Assembly (NCBI RefSeq): GCF_905147045.1
Contig: NC_065888.1
Location: forward strand, 14,327,001 to 14,391,000
Source: Nymphalis io
Lineage: Eukaryota > Arthropoda > Insecta > Lepidoptera > Nymphalidae
Length of the DNA stretch: 64,000 nucleotides
Direction of reading: 5' to 3'
Shown here: positions 1-12,100 of the stretch, in pieces
How the letters are laid out: the number at the start of each line of letters is the position of its first letter
Position numbering within the stretch: the first letter of the stretch is position 1
The notes under the pieces: model-generated
Told to the model about the DNA's origin: nothing
What the model saw: only the letters and a program-made list of their open reading frames with translations
The model's database searches: none
Made by a program: the position numbers and the translations under genes

Positions 1-189
1 CGATAGTTACTAGAGATACACACATACACATGCTAGGTACATTGTTTTGGGGCGCTGATCAAGGAACATATTTTTATTAATTTTTGAACCTTTACATGAT
101 TAAAATACGATTACGATTGGATAAATAAATAAATCTTAAAAAATATTTTTATATACAACAATTTTGTGGCTATGATTGATTGCTGAGCA

Positions 190-340
190 GTGTATTTTTT
201 TTTTAATAATATATGCATGCGAACAGGCAGATGGGCCACCTGTAAGTGGTCACTACCGTCCATAGACATTGGAAACTTAAGAAATATTAACCAGATTTTA
301 CATCAATGAAAATGAACCACCAATATATAATGAGTGGATG
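190..340 (-). repeat. Family A repeat, degraded copy
   Basis: A run of T is followed by a decayed version of the family-A end, GGGCCACCTGTAAGTGGTCAC, then CCATAGACATTGG and AAGAAATATTAACCA. These match the order in the well-preserved copies (for example 42256-42549). The remainder of the repeat is unrecognisable. Confidence 0.6.
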
Positions 341-890
341 AATCTGGAACTGAACCAACTAGTAAATATTTTAAAAGTTAAAAACCATCGTTTGCTAATC
401 GCAAAAAATCAGAAAAGTCGTGGGTTAACCGGTTGTCACGACTATACATTAAGATGTAAAGCAAACTTATTCGTATATACTTTAGACAATGCTCATAGGA
501 ATTATTACGGTTTTGTTATTGGTATAATACGGTTTTATCGACAGCGTAACAGTCTCCAACGGAACTTATGCCAGTATGTATTCCCGATAGGGTAGTATGT
601 GGACCCGTCTAAGAAAATACAATGTTGTGTCGGCTTTCAATAAGCGTTACAACTTATTGTGAGTGTCAAATAACCATTTATTATTCTATTTAAATAAATG
701 AGGTAGCAAGAAATTCGGTTACACGACTGCCCAAAGAGAAGTAATGCTTTCAAGGCTTTTGTATGTATGTGTTTTTTATTCCACAGAACAGATTTGAATG
801 TTTGTAGTATCGTTAGAATCTTTACGTCATCCCAAGTGAAACTGGCTTAATTCATTAATTCATTAGCGAGGTCCTTATTTTAATTATTTA
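341..890. other. No gene or repeat recognised
   Basis: AT-rich sequence. An 85-codon open frame at 338-595 has no recognisable motif and is treated as chance. Confidence 0.5.
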
Positions 891-1265
891 GAAGTGAAAA
901 CTTCTTTAGGCGCATTGCGCTTATCGTAGGGGATAAACTCGTGGCTTCGCGTCACCGACATGCCAATGTTAATATAATGAAATCGTTGAAAGTACAAATA
1001 ATTTAAATATTGCGGAAATTAATGAGGAAAATAATGACTGAACTTTATGTAAATACTAACAGTATATACAAGTAATATAAGTGTATTTTAACTATGATTT
1101 ATTTAAATTAAGCTGTATTAATATTTTGTACTGTGTTTGCGACATACTGTGTTTTTTGATTAATAAAAAGGGATAGAATTATTTCTTGGAGTACCAATAG
1201 ATGTGGAAATTGGACAAATATACTTAACGGTTTAAGGTATTACTTAACATTATGACTGCTTGTTT
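891..1265 (+). repeat. Family G interspersed repeat, copy 1
   Basis: It shares a long stretch with 13311-13835 and, reverse-complemented, with 52715-52907. The conserved core includes GGCTTCGCGTCACCGACA, ATGCCAATGTTAATATAATG and AATCGTTGAAAGTACAAAT. No terminal inverted repeat or coding frame is evident, so the class is unknown; a non-autonomous transposon is the simplest reading. Confidence 0.75.
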
Positions 1266-2888
1266 TTAATATATGATTTATAAGGGTTAGTTAAAATTTA
1301 ATCGACTGTGACTGTGAATCTATTACCATTATTCTATTTTTTTATAAAACGGCTGTGTGTATATTGAGGGTTACAATCTAAATTGAAATTTTTGTCACCG
1401 ATTTTAGACAGTTTTACAGTACACAAAAAAACAATTGAAATTCTTTAAGTTTTAGTGCATTTTCATTTATGTCCTGAAGTAACATACATTTACAAAAAAA
1501 ACAACTGTAAGTATATTTTCCCTTACAACTAGCCCTAGTTAAAAAGCAAAAAGACTATTTTATTTATGACCAAAGTTCGCACTTTAGTGAATTAATCTCA
1601 GGAAAAAGTTAAGGCTGCAAAATGTTTGCGATTTATTGCTTCAGTGGACTCGAGACATTAGTTACAATAATACTTTTTGAATTCATAACGCTGGGTACAT
1701 TTTCATAGTTTTGTGTTGAGGGAACACTAAATTCGAGATTTAAAAATACAATCTTCAAGATTTAGCCACTATATTTCTTTAGTAAACTTTTTCTTCTTAC
1801 TATTCTTATCAGCATACCAGCTGTCACCACGACCTACTGTGTCATATTACACATTGCACATTGAATGAACAGCACATAATTCTTAGATAGAAAAAATGAG
1901 CACTTTTCAATTCGCCCATAGAGTGTTACTAACACATACTCTGAAAACAAATTTCATTCTCCATAAATTAGGGATATGACCACGTATTACATACAAGATT
2001 AGAATCCCTAAAGATCCCTAAAGTTCTATATATAGTGTTAGGTGGCCATTAACAGACATAAAATAAAATTTTAGTATTGTCGTATTAAATTTTATCACAT
2101 CTATTTAATATTGGTGGTTGGAATTACCGCTGAACTAAATTACCGCTAAGAGCTAGAACTATGGTTATTACAAATAAGGTGAGCCGTGAAATTATGATAT
2201 TGGGGGGACTGTCTCGAAATTGTTGAATCAATACAACAAATTTTTTGTTGACATTTTTATTTTACTAGCCGATCTTTCAATGTAATTTTTTTTAATTATT
2301 AGTAAATATCTTTTAGCTATATACTGAATCAGATATGAAGTAATATAATAAGATAAACTATCGCAGAATTTTCTGTAAAAATATCTGTTTTACAAATATT
2401 TCTGAATAAAGTTAATAAAAAAACACATTACATTAAATAAGACTTTAATTAACTAACTGAAAATATAAATATAATCCGTATAATATATAAGATAAATAAT
2501 ATTATTCATTCATTCATTTGATTAAAAAATTAACCAAGAATGTCCTAGTTTTTAAAGGATCAACATGGTCGCCCGACCAACAGCCATTATGAGGCCAAGA
2601 TAACAGGCCACAAACGTCACACGCTCGTATGTCCCACAAAGGCTGACCTGACTTAATTCCCTACAATCCCTTCCAATTCAATCCGACTAATGACTGAAGT
2701 ATCCTCTCCAATAACTGATCACGTTCATTAACATACACGGAAAGTAATCCTAAAGATACTTTACGATTCAAACTCGTTGGAGATTTGTACCTTAAAAACG
2801 TTGCAATTTAATACATCGATATTCATTTATTGTTGGATTTTAATATCAGGCAATAACGCAAGGAATATTTCTATTTTATATTCTATAT
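1266..2888. other. AT-rich, no gene recognised
   Basis: No open frame with protein-like composition, no tRNA-like promoter boxes and no similarity to the repeats found elsewhere in the window. Confidence 0.5.
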
Positions 2889-3146
2889 GAGCCGAGATGG
2901 CCGAATGGTTGGAAAAATTTTGGCCCAAGATTGGTTCAAACCGCCACTGAATTTTCATTTGTTTGATGTTATAGTCGATAAGCACGAGAGAGCTTTGAAG
3001 GAAAACATCGCGATAGAGATAGACTGAGTTCTGCTACATGAGTATCCACAAACCTATTGGTGCAGCGCGATGGAATAATCTCCAAATATTCTCAAAAGCA
3101 GAGCAGGCTTAAACATAGCAATGTGTCATAAACAGGCTGTTTATTA
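2889..3146 (+). repeat. SINE B, degenerate copy
   Basis: The head GCCGAGATGGCCGAATGG and a B-box-like GGTTCAAACC are followed by CACTGAATTTTCAT, GGAAAACATCG, TGGTGCAGCGCGATGGAATAA and a terminal ACAGGCTGTT. This is the order of SINE B, but with many substitutions, indicating an old insertion. Confidence 0.75.
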
Positions 3147-4381
3147 CTTAACATTTAATTTCTATATAACAACAAATACTCTAAACATATATAAGCTAAT
3201 TCCTTCTAACTGGTTGACTAATCGTGGACGTTGTGTCCGAAACTATAAGTCTGATTGAAGTTCGAGATCTGAAGCCTCATAAGCCATTAGACCAAGGAAC
3301 GAGACAAATTACAATATAATGCATCGCAGTAATAACTATTGTAACCAGGAAAAAATATTTTGACTTAACAGTCGTCCTATGCACAGAGTAAAAATAAACA
3401 AATTAATAAAAATAGTACCTTTAGTTCTATTTACAAATAATCTATAAGCATGTCCGTTTGTTTAAAACTGAGTGTTCCATTAAGTGTTTCCAATGCGGTA
3501 ATCCGATCCTTTTAGAAGCAATGGGGCTGCAAACAATATACTTTTTAAACACACACGAAGAATATACATTTTTATTTAACGTATTTTAGTCTTTAGTTTC
3601 TATTTATGTTTTTAAAACAATTTTATAATTGAATGGAATAATTTGTTCACATATACTTAGAATTTATAAATGTTTCACGTATTTAATTATCGTTATTATC
3701 ACTCATATAATATAAAGATTTTGATGAGGAAGTGTTGTCAGATATATAATACAAATTATATTTATTGTTATCTTTTTTTTAAATAATTAATTTACGTAAA
3801 ATTTTATTATAAATATTTACGATGAATATAAAATTAATTAAAAAAAATATATTACAGAGAAATGTTGGTTTAATTTTAATTAAATTTAGTGTAACATTTT
3901 TTAAACAACTTTTATTACTTGTTAATAAAAAAGTTTGTTTTAAAAAAGAAACGTTTAATATTTTTTACTTTTTAATATTTACGATGTAAAATAACTAATA
4001 CTCACGTACTCCATATATAAGTGTGTTTGTTCAATTGCTCGATGAAATAAAGCGTATATATTTTTAGCGACCTATCTAATGTTAAAAAATCTGAAATTTG
4101 ATATGGTTTAGTATTTATTTTAAATAATAGTCAACTAAATTAATCATCAGATCGTAGGACCGGAGTTAACTTCTCAAGAAGAATCAAACAAATCCCAACT
4201 CAATGAGTTTGCTTCGTTCTATTACAAAGTTAGAATCTAACTTGTAAGATTTGACTACAAACAGACAGACACCGGGACAGTTGGAACTTAACAAAAGTTT
4301 GTAATGATGAATTTACAATTTTATACCCTTATCGTAACGGCTTCTATGGAAATGATAAATAGCAATTTTGGGATGTCAACC
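3147..4381. other. AT-rich; possible SINE C head remnant at 3225-3315
   Basis: Mostly plain AT-rich DNA. Around 3260-3315, AAGCCTCATAAGCCATTAGACCAAGGAACGAG (read in pieces) resembles the reverse complement of a SINE C head; this is weak. Nothing else is seen. Confidence 0.4.
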
Positions 4382-4648
4382 ATATTAGAAATAGAGAGTT
4401 GGTAGATACTTGCTATTCACGCCGAAGGTTGTGGGTTCGAATCCCACCCAGGACAGACATTTGTGTACATGAACATGTCTCTTTGTCCTGAGTCTGGGTG
4501 TAATTATCTATTTAAGTATGTATTTACAAAAGAAAAGTAATATATGTAGTATATCAGTTGTCTGGTTTCCATAGCACAAGCTTTGTACAAGCTTAATTTA
4601 GGATCAGATGGCCGTGTGTGAAAAATCTCCCATGATATTAGAAATAGA
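4382..4648 (+). repeat. SINE D, complete copy with 14-bp TSD
   Basis: A tRNA-derived SINE. The tRNA-like head starts GAGTTGGTAGATACTTG and carries the polymerase III B box GTTGTGGGTTCGAATCCC. The body continues CAGGACAGACATTTGTG, TTTGTCCTGAGTCTGGGTG, GTTGTCTGGTTTCCATAG and GATCAGATGGCCGTGTGTG. The insertion is bounded by an exact 14-bp direct repeat, ATATTAGAAATAGA, at 4382-4395 and 4635-4648. The good B box and intact TSD suggest moderate age. It is not a tRNA gene: there is no complete cloverleaf with an acceptor stem. Confidence 0.85.
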
Positions 4649-6295
4649 ATGACGTCACTTTACTTACTATGTTTCACACATCACACCTTTTATTTGGTAC
4701 CAATATCATAGAGAATAATGTGAAAATATTACAAATCACCATTTTGCGGCGGCCTATTGAATAAAAAATGGCAGCAATAGGTAATCTTGCAGTATGAAAT
4801 TTCAGCTCCATCGGACACGGCTCAAATTTAACTTGCAAGATTATTTTACAGATATCGGGACAGGTGAAGCTAAATAAAAGCTTGCTACAAATTAAGCATA
4901 CTGAAATACAGAAGTACTTACGCAACACGCAATCAAAAATCAATAAAATAGATAGGATAGATTAGTATTTCTGTTGATGAAGTATTTCCTTTTGAAATTA
5001 AAAATTTAAATATAAAATATTTGAAATCTATTTTGGGAAAATTATATAAATATATTTGTATTTTGGACACAATGATAAATTCTAGAATAAAATATCAAAA
5101 CTAAAATTCATTGTTATTAACCGTTAAGCGAATACGATAATCAATAGACAAATATTCAAATTCAGAGTCGAATAAAATATAACATTCTTTACCATCGCAT
5201 GCATTGAAACGGAAACAGAAACTAATGGTTTTAATCGGCGAATTCTCGAGAACAATTAATTTGAAGGCTGAGTAAAAAGATCAACTCGATTTCCTGACAG
5301 AAACATTCGTTACGGTCGTAACTTGATAACTGAATTAACGTGAAATATTTCGATCTATGACGGCTAAAGTAATAATTGTAAATCTTTGATTTATTCTATG
5401 CCAATAAGTTTGATTTTCAAATCAGTATAATAATATGAAAATTAATTAATCTCAAATTCAAATATTTATTCTATGATCAATTATACGCATACCAGCAAAA
5501 TGTAGCCTGCAAGTATCATATTCAGTAAAATGTAGCCTGTAAATGTTCTAGGCTCAGGCATTTGAAGGTTTCGAGCTATGCAACCTACAAATTACATTTA
5601 TTACATTACATTACATCATATGCATTATAACAGGATAACAAACAATAAACACAGATTTTTTTAAATAGAAAATTTATCTAAACTATTAAAACGATAATAC
5701 AAATTTATGCTCAAATACATCAATGAAATTTTACTATGGAAATTCCCAAACACAATACGTAAACAGAATAATAATTTATTGTGTAAATAGCTTGTAGTTT
5801 AGTGGCTATAAACTGAATGACGAATGAACACATTCGCTGAACAATCGGCGCCGATGATATGATAAATGTAATGGTCTGTGGAAATCGGTTGGGATATCTT
5901 TTGTAATAAAATAAAAGAAAAACGATTGTCTTATCAAATAAAGTAACAGATTTAACTTTGTTTTTTTTTTTTTTGGTATATTTATTTATTACAAAAATAT
6001 AATCATTTAATGTTTTGATAAAAATGTTTAACCAACGTTGCTAATAAATAAAGAACAATACGATTTCCGGGAAGTAATAAAAGCTGGCGTAAAGGGTCTA
6101 AGCCGGCGTATCAAGAGAGACGTTCATTTTATCAGAAAAGAGTCGAGAAATGGCCATTTAGAATGGTATTTTAACACATGTAAAGCTAAATCATAAGATT
6201 GTCATATAAAGCGGTAAACCAATATAAATACAAAAAATATTCGGTAACTGACATTACAGACATAGTGTTAGCTAGTTACAAATATCATAGGTGAT
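4649..6295. other. AT-rich; short direct repeat at about 5497-5545
   Basis: AAAATGTAGCCTG occurs twice about 31 bp apart near 5500-5540. No gene is recognised; the 89-codon minus-strand frame at 4674-4943 has no recognisable domain. Confidence 0.45.
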
Positions 6296-6575
6296 AAGAC
6301 TTTGTGCAAGCTAATTTGGTAGGTACCAGCCACTCATTAGATATTCTACCGCAAAACCGGAACACAATAATACCAAGTTCGGCAGTACGGTTTGAAGGAT
6401 GAGTGAGCCAGTGATATTCCAGGTACAAGGGACATAACATCTACGTTCCCAAGGTTGGTACCGCATTAGCGATGTAAGCGATGTGTAACATTTCTTCCAT
6501 TGCCAATGTCTATGAACGTTGGTGAACACTTACCACCAGGTGGCCCATTTGTTCGTCCGCCTACCTATAATATAT
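6296..6575 (+). repeat. Family A repeat, full-length but diverged
   Basis: Order of landmarks: CTTTGTGCAAGCT, GGTAGGTACCAGCCACTCAT, GATATTCTACCGCAAAAC, GGTTTGAAGGATGAGTGAG, AAGGGACATAACATCT, CCCAAGGTTGGTACCGCATT, CCAATGTCTATGAACGTTGG, AGGTGGCCCATTTGTTCGTC. It ends in AT-rich sequence rather than a clean poly(A). Confidence 0.8.
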
Positions 6576-6745
6576 ATATAATGGATGGATGGATGGACAA
6601 TATGACAATTGCGGCTTTTTAGCTAGGAGGACTGATAACCTAAAGATGTCTTTAGATAAAAAACCTGTAGCGTGGGTGCACCTTGGTAGAATCCTGTGAC
6701 CAGCAATGGATGATGATTAACAAATGATGACGATGATGATAAATA
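6576..6745 (+). repeat. Possible decayed RTE LINE tail
   Basis: GGACTGATAACCTAAAGATG, GCACCTTGGTAGAATCCTG and CCAGCAATGGATGATGATT, ending in (ATG)-rich repeats, resemble the 3' end of the RTE elements (compare the end of the copy at 16621-17049). An (ATGG)n stretch precedes it. The match is weak and the region is very diverged. Confidence 0.35.
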
Positions 6746-7231
6746 TGGTGATAACTTGATAATAATTTATCCAATATTACTTCCATGCTAATTAATATAT
6801 AATAATTTCACTCAAAATTATTAAAACTTGAAAATTCATTCTGTTTCTTTTTATTTCACATTTTTTGAGCCATAATATAATTATTCAAAGTAACAGCTAC
6901 AAGCCACTAAGCGAAAGCGTCTGTTAAGGGCATGCACGTTTTTACAAATTTAATTTCAAACATTTTATTTTAGGAGCTAGTTAGTTTTAAAATTTTCAGC
7001 ATCGTTTCTAATTTATTTTTAAATTCCTTGAATCCAATTATAAAAACGCATACGAGTAAATAGCCCCACGGAATAATAATAATATTAATATTATTTATTA
7101 GAATAAATGTCAACATTTTTTCGTTTATTAATGTTTATATAACGTAACGTAATAAACGAAACATACATTTAATTGTTGCTAAAATAAAAACGTATTGAAT
7201 AATCCTTAAATTCCGTGAATAAAAAAAACAA
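6746..7231. other. AT-rich, nothing recognised
   Basis: No coding potential or repeat landmark seen. Confidence 0.5.
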
Positions 7232-7365
7232 AATGACACTTCTAACGCTACTTCTAAAAAGTTCGAGGCACGTAGTAGCTAGTGCAAACTGGTTTATTTC
7301 GGTTTTAGTCTGTATGAGTATATTACACTACTACAAACGCAAAAATGTATCTAAGTTGATTTAAT
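7232..7365 (+). repeat. Family H repeat, copy 1
   Basis: It shares ACTTCTAACGCTACTT, GGTAGCTAG-like and GCAAACTGGTTTA blocks, TTCGGTTTTAG and TATTACACTACTACAAA with 40311-40440 in the same orientation. Only two copies are seen here, and neither terminal repeats nor coding sequence is evident. Confidence 0.6.
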
Positions 7366-7654
7366 TATTAAATTATAAATTTTAGTTATTTACAATAATA
7401 TTTTTATAAATGATGGAGTATAACATACGCTTAAGACAATAAAAAACTAACAATATAATGTACACATTGGATTTCTGATATAAGTGAATAAATAAATAAA
7501 TAATGTGACCGTTACGGATCGTCTGGCACATGTGATACTTCGAAATTGAAAATTAAATCATTTATAATAAAGAGAAGCAATAAATACAAAATATGGAGGT
7601 AAATAAATAAAAATATTAAGTTTCTATATAAGAGAAGAACGACAAAGCAACGAA
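7366..7654. other. AT-rich, nothing recognised
   Basis: No feature supported. Confidence 0.5.
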
Positions 7655-8295
7655 TGTATATAATGGGACCTTGGGAAGCCGGGCTCGCATCGCATCTAAT
7701 TGTTGTTTTTTTTATAGAATAGGAAGGCGGACTAGCATCTGGGCCACCTGATGGTAAGTGGTTACCAACGCCCATAGACATTGGCATCGTAAGAAATGTT
7801 GACCATCGCTTACCTTGGGAGCTAAGATGTTATGTCCCTTGTGACTGTAATTACACTGGCTCACTCACCCGTCACCCAGACGAGCTTGCACAAAGCTCTA
7901 CCACCAGTAAAATTTGTGAACTCGTTAGCACGGGAATCCATGGTGGGCGTTATGCTCAAGAAATTTTAAAATTAGTAGACTAAAACGATGACTTTTGTTA
8001 CTATTTTAATTACAAACACTTCAATTTCTTATACAATGAGAGATTACACTAATAATTAGCGATTTAGAGCCAACGGGTTTGCGAATGATCACCGCGTACC
8101 ATCGCTGTCAATCAAAAAAAATAAAAAAAATAAATGATTTCTCAAAATTAAATGATTTTCATTTTTTAATAATGTCACGCGTCGGCATATGTATTATACG
8201 CGCCACGCGCAATTAAGGGCGTAAAGAGCGGTAGTGGAAAGGGGTAATGACGGCATACGGAAGCGTTATGCCGTTTAAAAAAATAATCTGTGTAC
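7655..8295 (+). repeat. Family I repeat, copy 1, interrupted by family A
   Basis: It matches, in reverse complement, sequence at 32385-32455 and 33166-33600. Shared blocks: GGGAAGCCGGGCT, ACTCGTTAGCACGGGAATCC, ACACTTCAATTTCTTATAC, GGGTTTGCGAATGATCACC, AATGTCACGCG, GCGTAAAGAGCGG and TATGCCGTTT. A minus-strand family-A copy (7706-7911) interrupts it between TAATTGTTG and GTGAACTCGTTAG, which are adjacent in the other copy. Probably a non-autonomous DNA transposon; class not established. Confidence 0.7.
7706..7911 (-). repeat. Family A repeat nested in family I, internally deleted
   Basis: It begins TTTTTTTTATAGAATAGGAAGGCGGAC when read in pieces on the plus strand and ends AAAGCTCTACCACCAGTAAA. 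The middle, from the GGTTTGAAGGGTGAGTG block to the GGTACC block, is missing relative to other copies: CTCACTCACCC is joined directly to GTCACCCAGACGAGC. Confidence 0.85.
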
Positions 8296-8879
8296 AAACG
8301 TGGAAGTTTTTTTAAAAACTGGATTAACTATGTTAACCGAATTCTTAATATAAAAATAAAAATAAAAAAACATTTTGTTTATTTTGTCTACAGTACACAT
8401 AAAAAGTTTTGATACAAACAGTTAGTTAAACGAATTAAAATATATTATTATAACATATAACAGTACACGAAGTACTGAACATTTGGATCACATAGAACTT
8501 CTGTACAAAGGAAGCGAATATGAGAACTATGGGTGTAACTTGTTTACATCGAAGTTTCTTTTAATTGACATGTTTGTTTCGGATATATCGCAAACAATAG
8601 CAAGTTGTACAAGAATGAGAAGTTGTTCCGTTTATTGTGTAACTTGGAAATTGGGCCATATGGACCAAGGTCGAAAGCCAAATCCTCAGTTTCGTGTAAA
8701 TGAGACGAAAAGTATTACGCGTAAGCCGTATAAATAGTCTTTTAACAACATATATACGAGTTATTTGGTGCGGTACGGCATTTTTATAAGGTCTTATGCC
8801 ATGTTTTTTTAAGATTTATGTTATACTTTCTTATAGTACAGCTAATCATAATTAATGAAAGCATCCCGTGGTAGAGTAC
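8296..8879. other. No gene recognised
   Basis: An 84-codon open frame at 8483-8737 has mixed hydrophilic composition but no recognisable motif, no promoter elements and no neighbours; treated as chance. Confidence 0.45.
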
Positions 8880-9183
8880 CGTAACAGCCTGTGAATGTCC
8901 CACTGCTGGGCTAAAGGCCTCCTCTCCTCTTTTTGAGGAGAAGGTTTGGAGCTTATTCCATCACGCTGCTCCAATGCGGGTTGGTAGAATTCACATGTGG
9001 CAGAACTTCAGTGAAATTAGACACATGCAGGTTTCCTCACGATGTTTTCCTTCACCGTAAAGCACGAGATGAATTATAATCACAAATTAAGCACATGAAA
9101 ATTCAGTGGTGCTTGCCCGGGTTTGAACCCACGATCATCGGTTAAGATTCCCGCGTTCTTACCACAGGGCCATCTCGGCTTCA
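8880..9183 (-). repeat. SINE B, full-length copy
   Basis: Read on the minus strand it begins GAAGCCGAGATGGCCCTGTGG, carries the B box GGGTTCAAACCC, then CACTGAATTTTCATGTGC, GGTGAAGGAAAACATCGTGA, GCATTGGAGCAGCG, CTCCAAACCTTCTCCTC, CCCAGCAGTGGGACATTC and CAGGCTGTTACGG. Its flanks, TGGTAGAGTA (left) and TAGTAGAGTA (right), look like its own imperfect TSD. The 3' part carries private variants (CTAAAGGCC, CTCCTCTTTTTGAG) reused at 12361-12408. Confidence 0.9.
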
Positions 9184-9185
9184 TG

Positions 9186-9198
9186 TAGTAGAGTAACA
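9186..9198. repeat. Target-site duplication of the RTE LINE, left arm
   Basis: TAGTAGAGTAACA, identical to 12417-12429. The two copies bracket the RTE element and its 5' junction patch. Confidence 0.85.
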
Positions 9199-12100
9199 AT
9201 CAATCAATCAACAGCCAATCGTTGTCCACTGCTGAACATAGGCCTCTCCCAAGGTGCGCCAAAGCTCCCTGTCCTCCGCCTTCCGCATCCAGTTGGTGCC
9301 CGCCACCTTCTTAAGGTCGTCGGTCCACCTGGCTGGAGGGCGCCCTACGCTGCGCTTGCCGATTCGCGGTCTCCACTCTAGGACTCGTCTGCTCCAACGG
9401 CCATCGGTCTTACGACATACGTGACCAGCCCACTGCCACTTCAGCCTGCTAATTTTGCAAGCTATGTCGGTGACTCCGGTTCTTTTCCGGATAATCTCAT
9501 TTCTGATCTTATCCTTCAAAGATACTCCGAGCATAGCTCGCTCCATAGCACGCTGAGCGACTTTGAATTTGTGGACTAGTCCCGCAGTTAGTGTCCACGT
9601 TTCGGCACCGTATGTCATGGCAGGTAAGACGCATTGGTTGAAGACTTTCGTCTTCAAACATTGCGGTATAGACGACTTGAGGACTTGACGAAGGTTGCCA
9701 AATGCTGCCCATCCCAAGCGAATCCTTCAATCGGCTTCCTTCTCGAAGTTGTTCCTACCGACTTGTATTATCTGTCCTAGGTAGGTATATTCACTAACAA
9801 CTTCGAGAGGTTTCCCCTCGACGTATATCGGTCCCGGCACGACATGCCTATTGAACATGACCTTGGTCTTGTCCAAGTTCATACCGAGACCGACACACCG
9901 GGAAGACTCGCCTAGGCTACGCAGCATTTCGGTGAGTTGTTCCAGCGACTCTGCTATGATGACGATATCGTCGGCAAATCGAAGGTGTGAGATGTACTCG
10001 CCGTTTACATTGACTCCATACCTAGTCCAATCCAGCGTTTTGAAAACGTCTTCCAACGCGTTGGTGAACAGTTTCGGGGATATTACATCCCCCTGTCTCA
10101 CCCCTCTGCGCAGTTGGATCGCCTTCGTCTTACAGTCCTGGATGTGGACAGTCATTGTAGCGGCGTTGTACAGACATCTCAGTACCTCGATATATCTCCA
10201 ATCGATATGACATCTCTGCAATGAGTCGAGCACTGCCCAGGTTTCGATGGAGTCGAAGGCTTTCTCGTAGTCCACAAATGCCATACACAGCGGCTGATTG
10301 TACTCTTCGGTCTTCTGCACAATCTGCCGAACAGTATGGATGTGGTCCACGGTGCTGTAGCCTGATCGAAAGCCGGCTTGTTCTGGGGGCTGGAACTCGT
10401 CAAGTCGTCTGGCGAGACGGTTCGTGACGACTCTTGAGAACAGCTTATACACGTGACTCAGGAGGGAGATTGGTCTGTAGTTTTTCAAGAGGGTTTTATC
10501 ACCTTTCTTGAAAAACAGTACCACCTCACTCCCGCTCCACGTTTCCGGGGTCTTGCCATGTTGGATGACGGAATTAAAGAGGCTTGCTAGCTCTTTCAGG
10601 ACCGGGGTCCCGCCTGCCTTAAGCAACTCTGTTGTGATTCCGTCATCTCCCGGAGCTTTGTTGTTTTTAAGCTGTTCTAGAGCCGCCCTAATCTCTCCTT
10701 GGTCACCGACCGGGAGCTCCTCGGAGTAATGGCGCATAAGAGGGGCACGCTGGTCATCAATACTGATTCCCACGGGTTTATCCGATCTTGAAGAGAACAA
10801 CTGCCCATAAAACCTCTCTACTTCTCCGATAATCTCAGGCCTAGAGGTAACGACCCCACCATTTTCAGTTTTAAGTTTTGTCAGACGCGGCCTCCCAAAC
10901 TTGCGAGCGAACACTTTCGATCCCCGATTTTGCTCAATCGCAGCCTTGATGGCACGGGTATTGGAGCGTCGGAGATCGCGTCGCGTCAGCGTTTTTATTG
11001 TTCGGTTTAAGGCCTTATCTGACAAAAACGATGGTAGTTCTCGTCGTTTTCTCATGAGCTCGAGTGTCTCAGCAGAGAGTTTTGGTGCGTTGTCTCTTCT
11101 CTGTGGCGGAAAACACTTGCGGGATGTGTTTTGCAGTATTTTGACCAGCATGTCGGTTCTCTCATCAATGCTGCTTATGGTTTCCAACGCGGTGAATTGA
11201 TTTTGAAGTTCCATTTGGAACTTTTCGGAGCCTTGAGCAGCTTGCAGCATGGTAGGTCGGAGAGTAGACCTCATCATTCTCGATCTTTTGGCTTTTAAGT
11301 TGATATTTAGAGTGCCTCGAACCAAGCGGTGATCACTTCCGGTATTAAACCTGTTGATCACTGAAACATCTCTAAATATGTGCCTTTTATTCGAAATGAT
11401 AAAGTCTATCTCGTTCCTTGTCACGTTATCGGGGCTTCGCCAGGTCCACCTCCTCTGAGGCTTCTTTTGAAAGAAAGAATTCATCAAAAAAAGCCCCTGC
11501 GCTTCGAGAAAGTTTACCAGCATTTGCCCCCTGTGATTTCTGCAGCCCAAGCCGTAAGGTCCGACTTTCGATTCACCGCTATCTTGTACTCCCACTTTAG
11601 CATTAAAGTCTCCCATAACAACATTGTAGTGGGCCCTCGAGGTGTCGTTGAGGGCCTTTGCGATGTCCTCGTACATCGCTTCGACCACATCATCAGAGTA
11701 TGTCGAAGTTGGCGCATATACCTGTACAACCTTCAGGGAGTACCTGTCGGAAAGTTTTAGGACAAGGTACGCTACCCGGTTCGACACACTACTGATTTCC
11801 ACAATGCTGCTAATGAGATCCTTTTTGACTAGAAAACCGACACCACCCTGGGAGAGGTTATCACCTTCGCGGAAGTAGAGTAAGTTACCGGACTCTAGAG
11901 TTATCGTGTCCTCCCCCTGTCTTCGGACTTCAGATAACCCCAGTATATGCCAGTTTATATGACTTAACTCTACTTCTAATTCGGCGAGGTGATGGTCCAG
12001 CCTCATCGAGCGTCCATTATACGTTGCCATTTTCAGTCGCTTTATACGGTAGCCTGCCGTGAACCGGTGATTCTTAGCACCCCCTGCCCTGCCGATACCG

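Noticed and set aside
4396..4460. tRNA gene candidate (GTTGTGGGTTCGAATCCC)
   Set aside because: It has a B box and part of an A box, but no acceptor stem or full cloverleaf, and it is followed by a SINE body and TSD. The same applies to the SINE B and SINE C heads.
8483..8737. 84-codon frame as a small gene
   Set aside because: No motif, signal peptide, promoter or conservation can be seen; frames of this length are expected by chance in 64 kb.
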